Part shown: one piece after another, positions 1 through 9,008 of the stretch
How the letters are laid out: each line of letters opens with the position of its first letter
Position numbering within the stretch: position 1 is the first letter of the stretch
NCBI GenBank assembly: GCA_947475995.1
Contig: CANJNI010000014.1
Location: forward strand, 27,192-91,191
Origin: Beijerinckiaceae bacterium
GTDB taxonomy: Bacteria > Pseudomonadota > Alphaproteobacteria > Rhizobiales > Beijerinckiaceae
Direction of reading: 5' to 3'
DNA length: 64,000 bases
Notes under the pieces: model-generated
The model's input: the letters and a program-made list of their open reading frames with translations, nothing else
The model's database searches: none
What the model was told of the DNA's origin: nothing
Position numbers and translations under genes: made by a program

Positions 1-1
1 G

Positions 2-547
2 GTGATTCAGGGGCCGGGCCAGCAGGGGCTTGGCGGCGTCATCGCGGCGAAGATCGCCGGGGCCGATCTCATCATCGTCTCCGGCCTGTCGCGCGACGAA
101 AAGCGTTTTGAACTCGCCATGGCGCTCGGCGCGACCCACACGGTGGCGGTCGACAAGGAAGATCTCGGCGTCGCCGTCGCCCGCATCACCAACGGCCATA
201 TGGCCGATATCGTGCTCGACACGTCTGGCCTTGGTCCCGAAAACATCAATCCGTCGCTGCCGCTGCTGCGCAAGCGCGGCACGTTGCTGATGGTGTCGCG
301 TCACGGGTCTGCCGAGAAGTTCGACGCCGAACGCATGATCGTCTACCAGCTCACCCTGAAGGGTCTGCGCGGCCACAGCTACAATGCGGTGGAAATGGCG
401 CTGAACCTCATGGCCAGCAAGCGCCTGCCGCTCGAACTCATGTCGACGCATCTCCTGACCCTGAAGGATGTCGACAACGCCTTGCACATGGTCGGCGGCC
501 AGAGCGCAGAGCGTCCGATCCACATTTCCATTGATCCGTGGGCGTAA
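2..547 (+). CDS. Zinc-type alcohol dehydrogenase (MDR superfamily), C-terminal part
   Basis: This is the 3' portion of a medium-chain dehydrogenase/reductase gene whose start lies before the window. The visible part opens at the Rossmann fold with the dinucleotide-binding motif GPGQQGLGG at residues 4-12. It continues through a typical cofactor domain (ALGATHTVAVD, IVLDTSG) and ends with the C-terminal return to the catalytic domain. The zinc-ligand N-terminal half is outside the window, so the substrate cannot be judged. The family oxidises alcohols or reduces aldehydes/ketones with NAD(P)H in the cytosol. The GTG at position 2 is an in-frame valine codon, not a real start. A small unknown gene follows after a few bases, so the two are probably co-transcribed. 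Confidence 0.8.
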   Translation: MIQGPGQQGLGGVIAAKIAGADLIIVSGLSRDEKRFELAMALGATHTVAVDKEDLGVAVARITNGHMADIVLDTSGLGPENINPSLPLLRKRGTLLMVSRHGSAEKFDAERMIVYQLTLKGLRGHSYNAVEMALNLMASKRLPLELMSTHLLTLKDVDNALHMVGGQSAERPIHISIDPWA

Positions 548-551
548 TCCT

Positions 552-1001
552 TTGAGCAGGTTCACCGTCAAGCCGAACGAAGACGACGTGGTGGTGTCCT
601 GCTCCTGCTGCGCCGGGATGCCCGGCGTGCGCGGCTTCGTTTACGAGAACGATGAAGCCCTGGCGGTTTATTTCGCCGAGCCGAGCGGCATGATCAATTT
701 TCCCATGCTGCGGCTGGGGCTGGTTGTCGGCAACTGGGCGGGCGAGACGCTGCAGAGCGACCGCGAGTCGGTCGCCTTCTCGGTGCGGCCCGGACCGCAG
801 CTGGAACCCATTGACCCGTATCTCCCGACCTTTCCGGAAATCAATTTTCTGGGCGAAATCGTCCTGAAGGACGCCCTCGCGGCGCATCCCAAGGCGGAGA
901 CATTCCGGGCGATTGCGCAGGCCGTGATTGCCGATGATCCGCGGCTGGGTGAAATGCGCAACGGCGACAAGCCGCGCCACCGCACCTTCCAGGCGAGTTG
1001 A
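552..1001 (+). CDS. Conserved hypothetical protein, 149 aa
   Basis: I do not recognise this family. The reading frame extends further upstream, but that part overlaps the alcohol dehydrogenase gene. The likely start is TTG at 552, five bases after the previous stop, giving a protein that begins MSRFTVKPNEDD. A Cys-rich patch, SCSCCAGMPG (residues about 16-25), could bind metal or be redox active; this is inference. There is no signal peptide or membrane segment. Its stop overlaps the ATG of the following MFS transporter by one base (TGATG), which indicates translational coupling. A partner or accessory role to the dehydrogenase or the carrier is possible but unproven. Confidence 0.6.
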   Translation: MSRFTVKPNEDDVVVSCSCCAGMPGVRGFVYENDEALAVYFAEPSGMINFPMLRLGLVVGNWAGETLQSDRESVAFSVRPGPQLEPIDPYLPTFPEINFLGEIVLKDALAAHPKAETFRAIAQAVIADDPRLGEMRNGDKPRHRTFQAS

Positions 1002-2194
1002 TGGCCGAGCCCGCAAAAGGCAGCGGCTATCACTGGGACCTCTATGGTCCGTTCATCGCTCATGTGCTCGTCTCGCAGTCAATCGTCGGGCTGACGCGCA
1101 TCGCGACTTCGTATCGCACGCTTGAACTTGGATTTTCGGTCGAAGTGCTCGGCATCATCACTGGATGTTTCGCGCTGCTGCCGATCTTTCTGGCCGTGCC
1201 GCTGGGACGCTGGCTCGATCGCGGCAAGGATGCGCAGGCGCTGTGGATCGGCTCGTTTCTGGTGCTCGTCGCCTGCGCCGGCTTCTGGTGGCACGCGCTC
1301 ACCGAAGCGACGATGATCTTCTACACGCTGATGCAGGGCGTCGGCTATCTGTTCGTCATGGCCGGGCAGCAGACCTTTGCGGTGCGTTGTTCGGAACCGT
1401 TTCTGCGCGATTCCGTTTTCGGCACCTACATGATGAGCATCGCCATCGGGCAGGGGGCGGGGCCGATCATCATCGGTTTCATCGCGGCGGGCTCGACCAT
1501 CGCTCCTTCTGCGCCGCTGTTTGCGATCTCGCTCGTCGGGGCAGTTGTGGCCTTGCTGGTGTCCTTCGCGCTGCGGCCTGCGCCGCCGCTTGAGCGCGCG
1601 CACAGGGAGCGCAAGAAGGTGGCGCTGATGGCCATGCTGCGTCTGCATGGATTCGTGCCGATGATCCTCGCCAGCGTGATGACGGTGACGTCGCTCGATC
1701 TGCTGGCCGTCTACATGCCCATTCTGGGCGCAGAGCGGAACATCGACGTCGCGGTGATCGGCACGCTTCTGGCGATCCGGACCGCGCTGTCGATTGCGTC
1801 GCGTGTGGTCTTCACGCGGCTGATCCGCGCTTTCGGCAGGATGCCCCTGATGGTGTTCTGCCTGTTTCTGACCGCAACCGCATTCGCCATCCTCGCATCT
1901 CCTGCGCCGATCTGGGCGCTCGGCGTCGCCACAGCCTTTATCGGCGTCGGCCTTGGTGTAGCGGCGGCCCTGGCCCTGTCGAGCATTGTCGAACTCGCGC
2001 CGCCCGAGGCGCAGGGGACTGCGGTCACCCTGCGCATTACCGGCAACCGCATCGGGCAGGCGGCCTTGCCGCTGATTGCCGGCGCCGTTGCAGGCGCAAC
2101 GGGCGCGGCGGGCGTGATGGCGGTGATCGGTTTGTCGGTCGGCGCATCCGGAATTGCGGTTTTTACAAGCTGGTTGCGACGGCCCGCATCCTGA
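1001..2194 (+). CDS. MFS transporter
   Basis: This is a polytopic inner-membrane carrier of the major facilitator superfamily, 397 aa with about twelve hydrophobic segments. The loop after helix 2 carries the MFS-like basic signature (PLGRWLDRGKDAQ, residues about 67-79), and a second conserved half starts near residue 205. The family moves small organic solutes or drugs by proton coupling; nothing in the sequence fixes the substrate. The ATG at 1001 overlaps the upstream stop by one base; a TTG three bases earlier is also possible. The gene may export or import a compound handled by the preceding dehydrogenase, but that is only context. About 80 bp separate it from the next operon. Confidence 0.8.
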   Translation: MAEPAKGSGYHWDLYGPFIAHVLVSQSIVGLTRIATSYRTLELGFSVEVLGIITGCFALLPIFLAVPLGRWLDRGKDAQALWIGSFLVLVACAGFWWHALTEATMIFYTLMQGVGYLFVMAGQQTFAVRCSEPFLRDSVFGTYMMSIAIGQGAGPIIIGFIAAGSTIAPSAPLFAISLVGAVVALLVSFALRPAPPLERAHRERKKVALMAMLRLHGFVPMILASVMTVTSLDLLAVYMPILGAERNIDVAVIGTLLAIRTALSIASRVVFTRLIRAFGRMPLMVFCLFLTATAFAILASPAPIWALGVATAFIGVGLGVAAALALSSIVELAPPEAQGTAVTLRITGNRIGQAALPLIAGAVAGATGAAGVMAVIGLSVGASGIAVFTSWLRRPAS

Positions 2195-2275
2195 CAGGTC
2201 GCCGCAGGTTGACTCGCGGCCCTGGACTTAGGACAATTCGACATAACCAAATCAGACACACAAGGGAGTGAAAGA

Positions 2276-3367
2276 ATGAAGATTGCCGAAGTGCGCATTG
2301 ATGCGTCGATTCTGGAGAAGCACGATCCGGAATGGCGCTTCGCTCTTGCGGCAAGCCCCCAGTCGCAGGGCTGGGTTTGCTCGATCATCGCCGAAGACGG
2401 AACCGTGGGTTACGGATATGGTTCGGCCATGGCGCATTACGGCGCGCCGCTCGAAGCCGTGAAGGCCAATCTCGACCGTTTCACCAAGCTGCTGATCGGC
2501 CAGGACTCGCGCAAGATTTCCGCGATCCTCGACGAACTCGATCACAATGTGGTCGGCAACAATCAGGCGAAGTCGGCCATTGATTGCGCGCTGCACGATC
2601 TGCTCGCGCGCCGCCTCGGCGTTCCGATCTGCGAATTGTTCGGCGGCCCGGCCGTGACGGAATTTTCCTCGCTGCGCATTCTGCCCATCAAGTCTCCCGA
2701 GAAGATGGCCGCCAATGCACGCAAGCTCGTGAATGAGGGCGTGAAGCATCTCAAGATCAAGGTGCACGGCAACGTGAAGGAAGACGTGGCCTGCGTCGCC
2801 GCCATCCGCGAGGAAGTCGGCAAGGACATTCACCTGACGATCGACGCCAATCAGTCCTACACCGTCAAGAGCGCCATCACGGCGATCCGGATGATGGAGC
2901 CGTTCAATATCGAACTCGCCGAGCAGCCTGTTCCGGCGGGCGATCTTTACGGCCTGAAGAAAGTCACCGACGCCGTGTCGATTCCGGTCGAAGCGGACGA
3001 GGCGGCCTATTCGCTCGAACAGATCACCACCATCGTGCGCGAACGCATCGCGGACGCGGTGTCGCTGAAGCTCTCGAAGATCGGCGGCCTGCGCAAGACC
3101 TATGCGGCGGCGATGATCTGCGAGGCGGGCGGCGTGAAATATCGCATGGGCGCACATTCCGGTCCGCGTCTTCTGCCGGCTCATGCCTCACAACTCGCGG
3201 CGGCGCTGCCGGGCATCTGGTACTCGTCGGAACTGACCGAGTTCGAGGGCCTGATCAACGACCCGTGGGAAGGCCTGCAGCTTGAAGACGGCGTGCTGAA
3301 GATCGGCGACGCGCCGGGCTGCGGCGTGACCCCGAAGGCCAGCAGCGGCCTGCCGCGCAAGAACTGA
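2276..3367 (+). CDS. Mandelate racemase/muconate lactonizing enzyme family protein (enolase superfamily)
   Basis: This is a 363-aa TIM-barrel enzyme of the enolase superfamily, which abstracts a proton alpha to a carboxylate using Mg2+. The catalytic Lys pair is K160-I-K162. Metal ligands are D190 (in IDANQSY), E216 (in AEQP) and D241 (in EADEAA). The second acid/base Lys is K265 (in LKLSKIGG). This two-lysine arrangement fits the muconate cycloisomerase subgroup (cycloisomerases, dipeptide epimerases, o-succinylbenzoate synthase-like) rather than mandelate racemase. A strong ribosome-binding site, AGGGAGTGAAAG, precedes the ATG. It is the first gene of an apparent operon with two ABC binding proteins and a permease, suggesting the imported solute is an organic acid that this enzyme isomerises. 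The exact substrate is unknown. Confidence 0.85.
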   Translation: MKIAEVRIDASILEKHDPEWRFALAASPQSQGWVCSIIAEDGTVGYGYGSAMAHYGAPLEAVKANLDRFTKLLIGQDSRKISAILDELDHNVVGNNQAKSAIDCALHDLLARRLGVPICELFGGPAVTEFSSLRILPIKSPEKMAANARKLVNEGVKHLKIKVHGNVKEDVACVAAIREEVGKDIHLTIDANQSYTVKSAITAIRMMEPFNIELAEQPVPAGDLYGLKKVTDAVSIPVEADEAAYSLEQITTIVRERIADAVSLKLSKIGGLRKTYAAAMICEAGGVKYRMGAHSGPRLLPAHASQLAAALPGIWYSSELTEFEGLINDPWEGLQLEDGVLKIGDAPGCGVTPKASSGLPRKN

Positions 3368-3428
3368 TCGTCGCGAGCGGCGAGCCGACAAAGATCGGCC
3401 GCCGCACTCATCTCATAGGGAGGAATGA

Positions 3429-4505
3429 ATGGCCTTGGCACATGTGACTCGTATTGCGTCCGCAGTTGCGCTTTTTGCCGCGACTGCATTCGGCGCCGCC
3501 GCGCAGACTGCAGACATCCTCACCTACAAGGGCGCGGATCGTCAGCAGAAGCTGGAGGAAGGCGCGAAGCGTGAAGGAACGCTGATGTTCTATTCAGCGC
3601 TGACGGTGGACCAGGGCCTGCGCGCCGAGGTGAACGCCTTCCAGAAGAAATATCCCTTCGTGAAGACCGAATTCTGGCGCGGCACCGAAATCCAGATTTC
3701 GCAGAAGGTTCTTGCAGAGCAGCGCGCCAACAATCTGCAGGCCGACGTGATCGAGAGCGTCGGGGTCGCCGGTACGCTGTCGCGCGCCAACGCCATTGTG
3801 CCGTTCGAATCGCCTTATGCTGAGGCCATTCCGGCGCGCTATCGCGACCCGACGAAACTTTCGGTCGCAAGCCGCCTCAACTTCTTCGGCATCGCCTATA
3901 ACACGAAGCTGACGCCGCCCGGCACGCAGCCCAAGACCTATGACGATCTGCTCGATCCAAAATGGAAGGGCAAGATCGCGTGGCGCGAGGATTCTGTCAG
4001 CGGGGCCGTCCTGTTCATCACCAACCTGCTGATGTCGCGCGGTGAACCTGCGACCGTTGATTATCTCAAGAAGCTGCAGGCCCAGAACATCATCAGCTTC
4101 AACGGCAGCGCGCGCACGCTGGTCAATCGCGTCATCGAAGGCGAATTTCAGATCGGCGTGAACATCTTCCTGCACCATCCGGTGATCAGCGCCACCGAAG
4201 GCGCGCCGGCGGGCGCTCAGGCCATGGAGCCCGTGCCGTCCGTCGCCGGAACGCTCGTGATCCCGAAGGGAGTGAAGCATCCGCACGCCGCCATGCTGTT
4301 CCTCGATTTCTTCATCTCGAAGGACGGGCAGGAAGTGATGCGCGACGCGCAATATTTTCCTGTCATCGACAGCGTAAGGCCGCTCAAGCAGCTTGAGCCC
4401 ATCACGCCCTCGCTGGTCAACCTGAAGGAAAATTACATCAGCGATCAGGCGTTGCTCGACAACAAGCGCAAGGCGGAAGCTCTCTACAAGGAATATTTCC
4501 GCTAG
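3429..4505 (+). CDS. ABC transporter substrate-binding protein (Fe3+-type family), copy 1
   Basis: This is a periplasmic binding protein of 358 aa with an N-terminal Sec signal ending near AFGAAAQ (about residue 26). The fold signature is that of the Fe3+/polyamine-type extracellular binding proteins: GAKREGTLMFYSA, an FFGIAYNTK segment, then YDDLLDPKWKGKIA. These domains deliver iron, polyamines, phosphonates or organic acids to fused FbpB-type permeases. I see no clear pair of iron-binding tyrosines, and with the upstream enolase-type enzyme an organic anion is more likely; this is inference. The ATG follows AGGGAGGA by about five bases. A diverged paralogue lies on the other side of the permease. 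Confidence 0.85.
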   Translation: MALAHVTRIASAVALFAATAFGAAAQTADILTYKGADRQQKLEEGAKREGTLMFYSALTVDQGLRAEVNAFQKKYPFVKTEFWRGTEIQISQKVLAEQRANNLQADVIESVGVAGTLSRANAIVPFESPYAEAIPARYRDPTKLSVASRLNFFGIAYNTKLTPPGTQPKTYDDLLDPKWKGKIAWREDSVSGAVLFITNLLMSRGEPATVDYLKKLQAQNIISFNGSARTLVNRVIEGEFQIGVNIFLHHPVISATEGAPAGAQAMEPVPSVAGTLVIPKGVKHPHAAMLFLDFFISKDGQEVMRDAQYFPVIDSVRPLKQLEPITPSLVNLKENYISDQALLDNKRKAEALYKEYFR

Positions 4506-4531
4506 ATGCGCGTCGCGCCTGAACGGAGGTC

Positions 4532-6286
4532 ATGGTGACCGATCAAGCAGCTACGGGGCTTCAGGGTTTCGGCGGCGCATCACAGGTGCGCCGCCGGACC
4601 GGATGGAGTTCGGGCGTGTCTCCCGCAGTTCTCGGCCTTGCGGGCATCCTGGTTTTCTGCGTTGTGCCGCCGCTGATCTTTCTCGTGATGGCAAGCCTGC
4701 ACGAGACGAATTACGACGGCTCGATGGGGGCGTTCACGCTCGAGCATTACAAGACGCTGCTGGGCGGCGCGCGCTTCTTCCGGCACCTGACGACTTCGGC
4801 GCTGTTTGCGCTCGGTTCGGCGATCGTGGCCCTGTTTATCGGCGGACTGCAGGCGTGGATCGTGGAGCGCACGAATACGCCGGGGCGCCAGTACGTTCTT
4901 TGTGTGGCGATCGTATCGCTCGGCGTGCCGACGGTCCTCTACACGATTTCCCTGCTGCTCATCCTGGGCAAGACCGGTCCGGTCAACCAGATGCTCATGT
5001 CCATGCTGGGGCAGACCGAACCTGTGCTGAACATCTATACGCTGGGCGGGATGATCCTTGTCGAAGGGATCGAATTCGCGCCGCTGTGCTTCCTGCTTCT
5101 GTCGGCGGTGTTCCGTAACAACGACCCGGCGCTGGAAGAGGCTGCGATGATGTCGGGCGCGAATGTCGGCCAGATCCTGAAGCGCATCACACTGCGACTT
5201 GCGCTGCCGGGCATCTTCGCGCTGCTGATCCTGACATTCATTCGCGCCATCGAGGCATTTGAAACTCCCGCTCTCGTGGGGCGTCCGGGGCGCGTGGACG
5301 TGCTGACCACCGATATCTACGGCTCGATGCAGCATTCGCCGCCGGACTACGGCGAGGCCGGCTCGTTCTCGATGATCCTGCTGGTGATCGTGGGCTTTCT
5401 GCTGTTCCTTTATTCGTACACGGCGAAAAATGCGGCGCGATATCAGACGATCAGCGGCAAGGGTTTCCGTCCGCGCATCATCGATCTTGGCCCGTGGCGT
5501 TGGGTCACGTTCGGCATTCTGGTGACGGTTTTCGCCGTGACCGTGGCGCTGCCGCTGATCATGCTTCTGTGGGTGTCCTTCCAGCCCTTCTACGAAGGCG
5601 TTCGGGTGGCTGCACTCGATCTCGTCACCCTGAAACATTATCGCGCGGTCTTCGCGAGCGAGGCGTTTCGCGAGGCTATCGTGAACACACTGGTGCTTGG
5701 CGCCGCAACGGCGGCCAGCGTGGTGAGCTTCACGGCAGTCTGCGCGTGGCTGGTGACGCGGCGGTTCAGGGGCGCGTGGATTCTCGATCAATTGTGCAGC
5801 GCTCCGCTGATCTTCCCGGCCATCGTGATGGCCGTGGCGATGCTGGAGATCTTCCTCAACATGCCCGTGCCGCTTTACGGGACGCTGCTGTCGATAATCA
5901 TCGCCTCGGCGATCCATTATCTCCCGTATGGGATGCGATATTCCTATGCGGGGATTTTGCAGATCCATCGCGAGCTGGAAGAGGCTGCGTCCGTCAGCGG
6001 CGCGCAGGGGCCGACGATCTTTCTGCGAATCGTGGTTCCGCTGGTCGCGCCTGCGCTGATCGCGGGCGGGCTTTTCGTGTTTCTCGTCAGCGTGAAAGCC
6101 GTGTCGATTCCGATCCTGCTGGCCGGTCCGAACTCCCGCGTCGTTGCCGTCGCGCTGTTCGACATGTGGCAGAACGGCCTGCTCGGCGAACTGAGCGCTA
6201 TCGGGGTGCTGTGGTCGCTCTTCATGACGGCCGTGAGCCTGTTCCTCTTCACCTTCATTCGCCGCTTCGGACTTGCGGTTCGCTGA
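4532..6286 (+). CDS. ABC transporter permease, fused double-domain FbpB type
   Basis: This 584-aa inner-membrane protein has two BinDing-Protein-Dependent-Transport permease domains in tandem, as in the Fe3+ permease FbpB/AfuB. Each half has about six hydrophobic segments and an EAA loop that contacts the ATPase: EEAAMMSGANVGQIL near residues 204-218, and EEAASVSGAQGPTIF near 484-498. Because both domains are fused, one polypeptide can form the whole channel. The ATG at 4532 sits only two bases from CGGAGGT, so GTG at 4535 is an alternative start. No ATPase gene is adjacent; the nearest related one is at 13.8 kb. The neighbours on both sides are binding proteins. Confidence 0.88.
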   Translation: MVTDQAATGLQGFGGASQVRRRTGWSSGVSPAVLGLAGILVFCVVPPLIFLVMASLHETNYDGSMGAFTLEHYKTLLGGARFFRHLTTSALFALGSAIVALFIGGLQAWIVERTNTPGRQYVLCVAIVSLGVPTVLYTISLLLILGKTGPVNQMLMSMLGQTEPVLNIYTLGGMILVEGIEFAPLCFLLLSAVFRNNDPALEEAAMMSGANVGQILKRITLRLALPGIFALLILTFIRAIEAFETPALVGRPGRVDVLTTDIYGSMQHSPPDYGEAGSFSMILLVIVGFLLFLYSYTAKNAARYQTISGKGFRPRIIDLGPWRWVTFGILVTVFAVTVALPLIMLLWVSFQPFYEGVRVAALDLVTLKHYRAVFASEAFREAIVNTLVLGAATAASVVSFTAVCAWLVTRRFRGAWILDQLCSAPLIFPAIVMAVAMLEIFLNMPVPLYGTLLSIIIASAIHYLPYGMRYSYAGILQIHRELEEAASVSGAQGPTIFLRIVVPLVAPALIAGGLFVFLVSVKAVSIPILLAGPNSRVVAVALFDMWQNGLLGELSAIGVLWSLFMTAVSLFLFTFIRRFGLAVR

Positions 6287-6300
6287 CCTGGGAGACCACC

Positions 6301-7335
6301 ATGATGTTTCGGGGATTGATGGCGGCATCGGCTCTGTTGTTCGCCTCCGTTTCGGCGACGAGCGCCCAGACTGCGGCGGATGTGGCGGCCCTCAAGGGCC
6401 CCGACCGGATGGAGAAGCTGATCCAGGGCGCCAAGCGCGAAGGGTCGATCAACATCTATACATCGGCGACGCTGGAAGACATGACGGTCATCAGCGGCGC
6501 GTTCGAGAAAAAGTACGGCGTGAAGGTGAAGCTGTGGCGCGGAAGCTCCGAGGATCTCTCACAGCGGACGCTGGCGGAGTTCCGCGCCGGGCGCAGCGAG
6601 GTGGATACATACGAGACCACGGGCCTTGCGATGGAAATGTTCCACCGCGAAGGCGTGCTTCAGGCAATTGAGACGCCGGCCACCGCCAATCTGATGCCGC
6701 AGGCCTCGTTCCCGCACAAGGAATGGGTGGCCACGCGCCTCAACATTTTCGCCATGGCGTACAACACGAATTCCATCGCCAGGAAAGACGCGCCGACGAA
6801 GTGGGATGATTTGCTCGATCCGAAATTCAAGAACAAGATTGCGGTTGAGGATGGGTCGATCGACTGGTTCTCCTCCATCGTCACCGCGATGGGAGAAGAA
6901 AAAGGCTTGAAGTTCTTCCGCGACATCGTTGCCCGCAACGGCATTTCGGTGCGCAAGGGCTATACGCTGCTCGCCAATCTCATCGCGTCGGGCGAAGTGC
7001 CGCTCAGCATGACGGCCTATGACAATCGCATCACGCTGATGAAGAGTGAAGGGGCTCCGGTCGAACTTATCTATATGCCGCCCGTATTCGGGCAGCCGAC
7101 CGGCATCGGCGTCGCCAAGCGCGCCCCGCACCCGCACGCAGCCGTGCTGTTTTATGAATTCATGCTGGATGAGGGGCAGAAGCTGTATTTCGAGCGCGGC
7201 GTGAACCCGACCAATACGAAGATCAAGCCGCTGCCGCCGGGCGTGGAGATCAAGTTCGTCGATTTTCCGCAATTGCTCGATCACGCGGACAAGTGGACGA
7301 AACTCTATCGCGAGGTTTTCGTCGCGCGGCGCTAG
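6301..7335 (+). CDS. ABC transporter substrate-binding protein (Fe3+-type family), copy 2
   Basis: This is a second exported binding protein of the same family, 344 aa, with a Sec signal ending near SATSAQTAA (about residue 22). It shares the GAKREGSINIYTSA strand, an RLNIFAMAYNTN segment and WDDLLDPKFKNKI with the copy before the permease, but elsewhere the two have diverged strongly. The frame is open far upstream; the ATG at 6301 is chosen because GGGAGACC precedes it and a signal peptide starts there. It lies 14 bp after the permease in the same operon. Two receptors around one channel could widen the substrate range. Its stop overlaps the convergent APH/kinase gene by four bases. Confidence 0.85.
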   Translation: MMFRGLMAASALLFASVSATSAQTAADVAALKGPDRMEKLIQGAKREGSINIYTSATLEDMTVISGAFEKKYGVKVKLWRGSSEDLSQRTLAEFRAGRSEVDTYETTGLAMEMFHREGVLQAIETPATANLMPQASFPHKEWVATRLNIFAMAYNTNSIARKDAPTKWDDLLDPKFKNKIAVEDGSIDWFSSIVTAMGEEKGLKFFRDIVARNGISVRKGYTLLANLIASGEVPLSMTAYDNRITLMKSEGAPVELIYMPPVFGQPTGIGVAKRAPHPHAAVLFYEFMLDEGQKLYFERGVNPTNTKIKPLPPGVEIKFVDFPQLLDHADKWTKLYREVFVARR

Positions 7336-8831
7336 GCTTCGCCCAACGCCTTCAGCGCCTGCCGCTGGATTTCAGGTTGCTGCTGCCGGGCGTTGATGCT
7401 CGGCCATTCGGGATTTGCCGGCGCGGCGCTCTGCTGCAGGGCCACCACGTCGGCAGTGGCGTCGGAAGCGCTTCCGGTGCGCCGTTCAACGCGTTCCACC
7501 AGAACGGATGAAGGCGCATGAAGCCACAAGCCGTTGAATCTCGCGCCGGTGCGCATCGCGGTTTGCAGGATGGCGGTGCGTTCCGCTTCCTTGAGAAAGA
7601 CTCCGTCCGCAATGGCGCTGTGGCCGCCGCTCAGGACGTGTTCGGCAAGGCTGCGCTGCGTCTCGTAAACTCGCACCGACACGTCGGGATTGTATGCTTC
7701 CGCGGGCAGGCGCGTGGAGGCCGGGACGCCGAACAGCGATTTCCGGATGCGGTCGGTCGACAGGATGCGCGCTCCGGGCGGTGCGCCGATGCGATCGGCC
7801 AGTTGAGCGGCGAGCGTGGATTTTCCGGTTCCGCTCAGGCCTCCGATGGCGAGCAGGCGCGGCGCGCCCGGCTCGAGCAAAAACTGTGCGAGAGCGAAAT
7901 AGCTTTGGGCGTCCCGTTCCTTCACCGGATCGGTGGGCCCCGCCTGCGCCGCCAGCACATGGGCGCGCACGACGGCCCGAACCGCCATCAGGAAAGGCAG
8001 CAAGCCCAGATGTTCGATGTCGCCCGTCTCGTCGACATAGCGGTTGAAGGCCGCATTGGCCTGTCGCCGCAGCCCATGCCGCCACAGGTCCATCAGGAAA
8101 AAGGCGAGATCGTACAGGACGTCGGTGGCAGCCAGCTTTTCACTGAAGTCGAGACAGTCAAAAAGGGTCGGCGCGCCGTCGAACAGACAGATATTGGCCA
8201 GATGCAGGTCGCCGTGGCCACGCCGCACAAATCCGGCCTTCGCGCGGGCGTCGAGGATCGGGGCGACTTCGGCGAAACGGCGGTCGAGTCTTTCGAGCAG
8301 GTCCGCGATGCGGGCGCGAGGAAAGAGATTGCACCCGGTCAGCATCCGCCGGTTGATGCTCATCGCATGGGCGAGGCTCTCGGCACCACCCACCTTGGCT
8401 TCTGCCGGGAGCGACAGGTGAAATCTGGCGATGCGCCCGGCCGTCAGCCGGGCGAGTTCCGTCGTCAGCCGTCCGTCATCGGCCAGGCGGCTGAACAGGT
8501 CGCGCTGGTGGAAGCGCCGCATCTCGATCACGGCGTCGACCAGCGGGCCGGGTCCGTCGTATTCGAGGCCCCCGGCTTCCGCGCGGGTGATGCGGCGAAC
8601 GCCCACGTAAAGGCCCGCCGCCACCCGGGCATTGAGCCGCCATTCCTCACGGCAGGCCGCCAGCCGCAGTTCGGGCGTCGCGAAATCGGCGTAGGGAAGC
8701 TTGACGGCGCGCTTGAGCTTGAACACGCGATCGCCAGCCATCAGGACGGTCGAAATATGCGTGTCGATCCGGGCGCGGCTGCGCTGACCCAGATCCGTTT
8801 CGAGAAATGCGATGGTCTCGGTCTGGTCCAT
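7332..8831 (-). CDS. Aminoglycoside-phosphotransferase-like / P-loop kinase fusion protein
   Basis: This 499-aa cytosolic protein joins two nucleotide-binding modules. The N-terminal half has the APH/choline-kinase fold with the catalytic Brenner motif HGDLHLANI at 206-214 and a downstream DCLDFS (225-230) for metal binding. The C-terminal half has a Walker A P-loop, GLSGTGKST (331-339), in an AAA/zeta-toxin-like small-molecule kinase domain. This fusion is widespread in proteobacteria and usually annotated as bifunctional APH/ATP-binding protein; its substrate is not established. The name does not imply drug resistance. It is transcribed against the preceding transport operon and is monocistronic here. 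Confidence 0.82.
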   Translation of the reverse strand: MDQTETIAFLETDLGQRSRARIDTHISTVLMAGDRVFKLKRAVKLPYADFATPELRLAACREEWRLNARVAAGLYVGVRRITRAEAGGLEYDGPGPLVDAVIEMRRFHQRDLFSRLADDGRLTTELARLTAGRIARFHLSLPAEAKVGGAESLAHAMSINRRMLTGCNLFPRARIADLLERLDRRFAEVAPILDARAKAGFVRRGHGDLHLANICLFDGAPTLFDCLDFSEKLAATDVLYDLAFFLMDLWRHGLRRQANAAFNRYVDETGDIEHLGLLPFLMAVRAVVRAHVLAAQAGPTDPVKERDAQSYFALAQFLLEPGAPRLLAIGGLSGTGKSTLAAQLADRIGAPPGARILSTDRIRKSLFGVPASTRLPAEAYNPDVSVRVYETQRSLAEHVLSGGHSAIADGVFLKEAERTAILQTAMRTGARFNGLWLHAPSSVLVERVERRTGSASDATADVVALQQSAAPANPEWPSINARQQQPEIQRQALKALGEA

Positions 8832-9008
8832 GATCCCGGGCGGGCGCGGCTGGAGGCAGGCGCATTGTCTCCCACCCGGTCCCGAACGCCATACATCTTT
8901 GGCGGATGTGACGATAAGCCGGGGACGCCCGACGGGAAAAGCCGCAGCGGGCGCTTAACAGTCGCGGCTCAAGCCTATAGCGTGCCGGCGCGATCCTCGG
9001 GCGTTCAT

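Noticed and set aside
7332..8831. Aminoglycoside resistance gene
   Set aside because: Only the fold is shared. The fusion with a P-loop kinase is a widespread housekeeping-type architecture and there is no resistance context.
7518..9008. Long open plus-strand stretch upstream of the FkbM gene
   Set aside because: It lies opposite the APH/P-loop kinase gene, whose motifs are clear, and its translation is low in complexity and resembles no protein.
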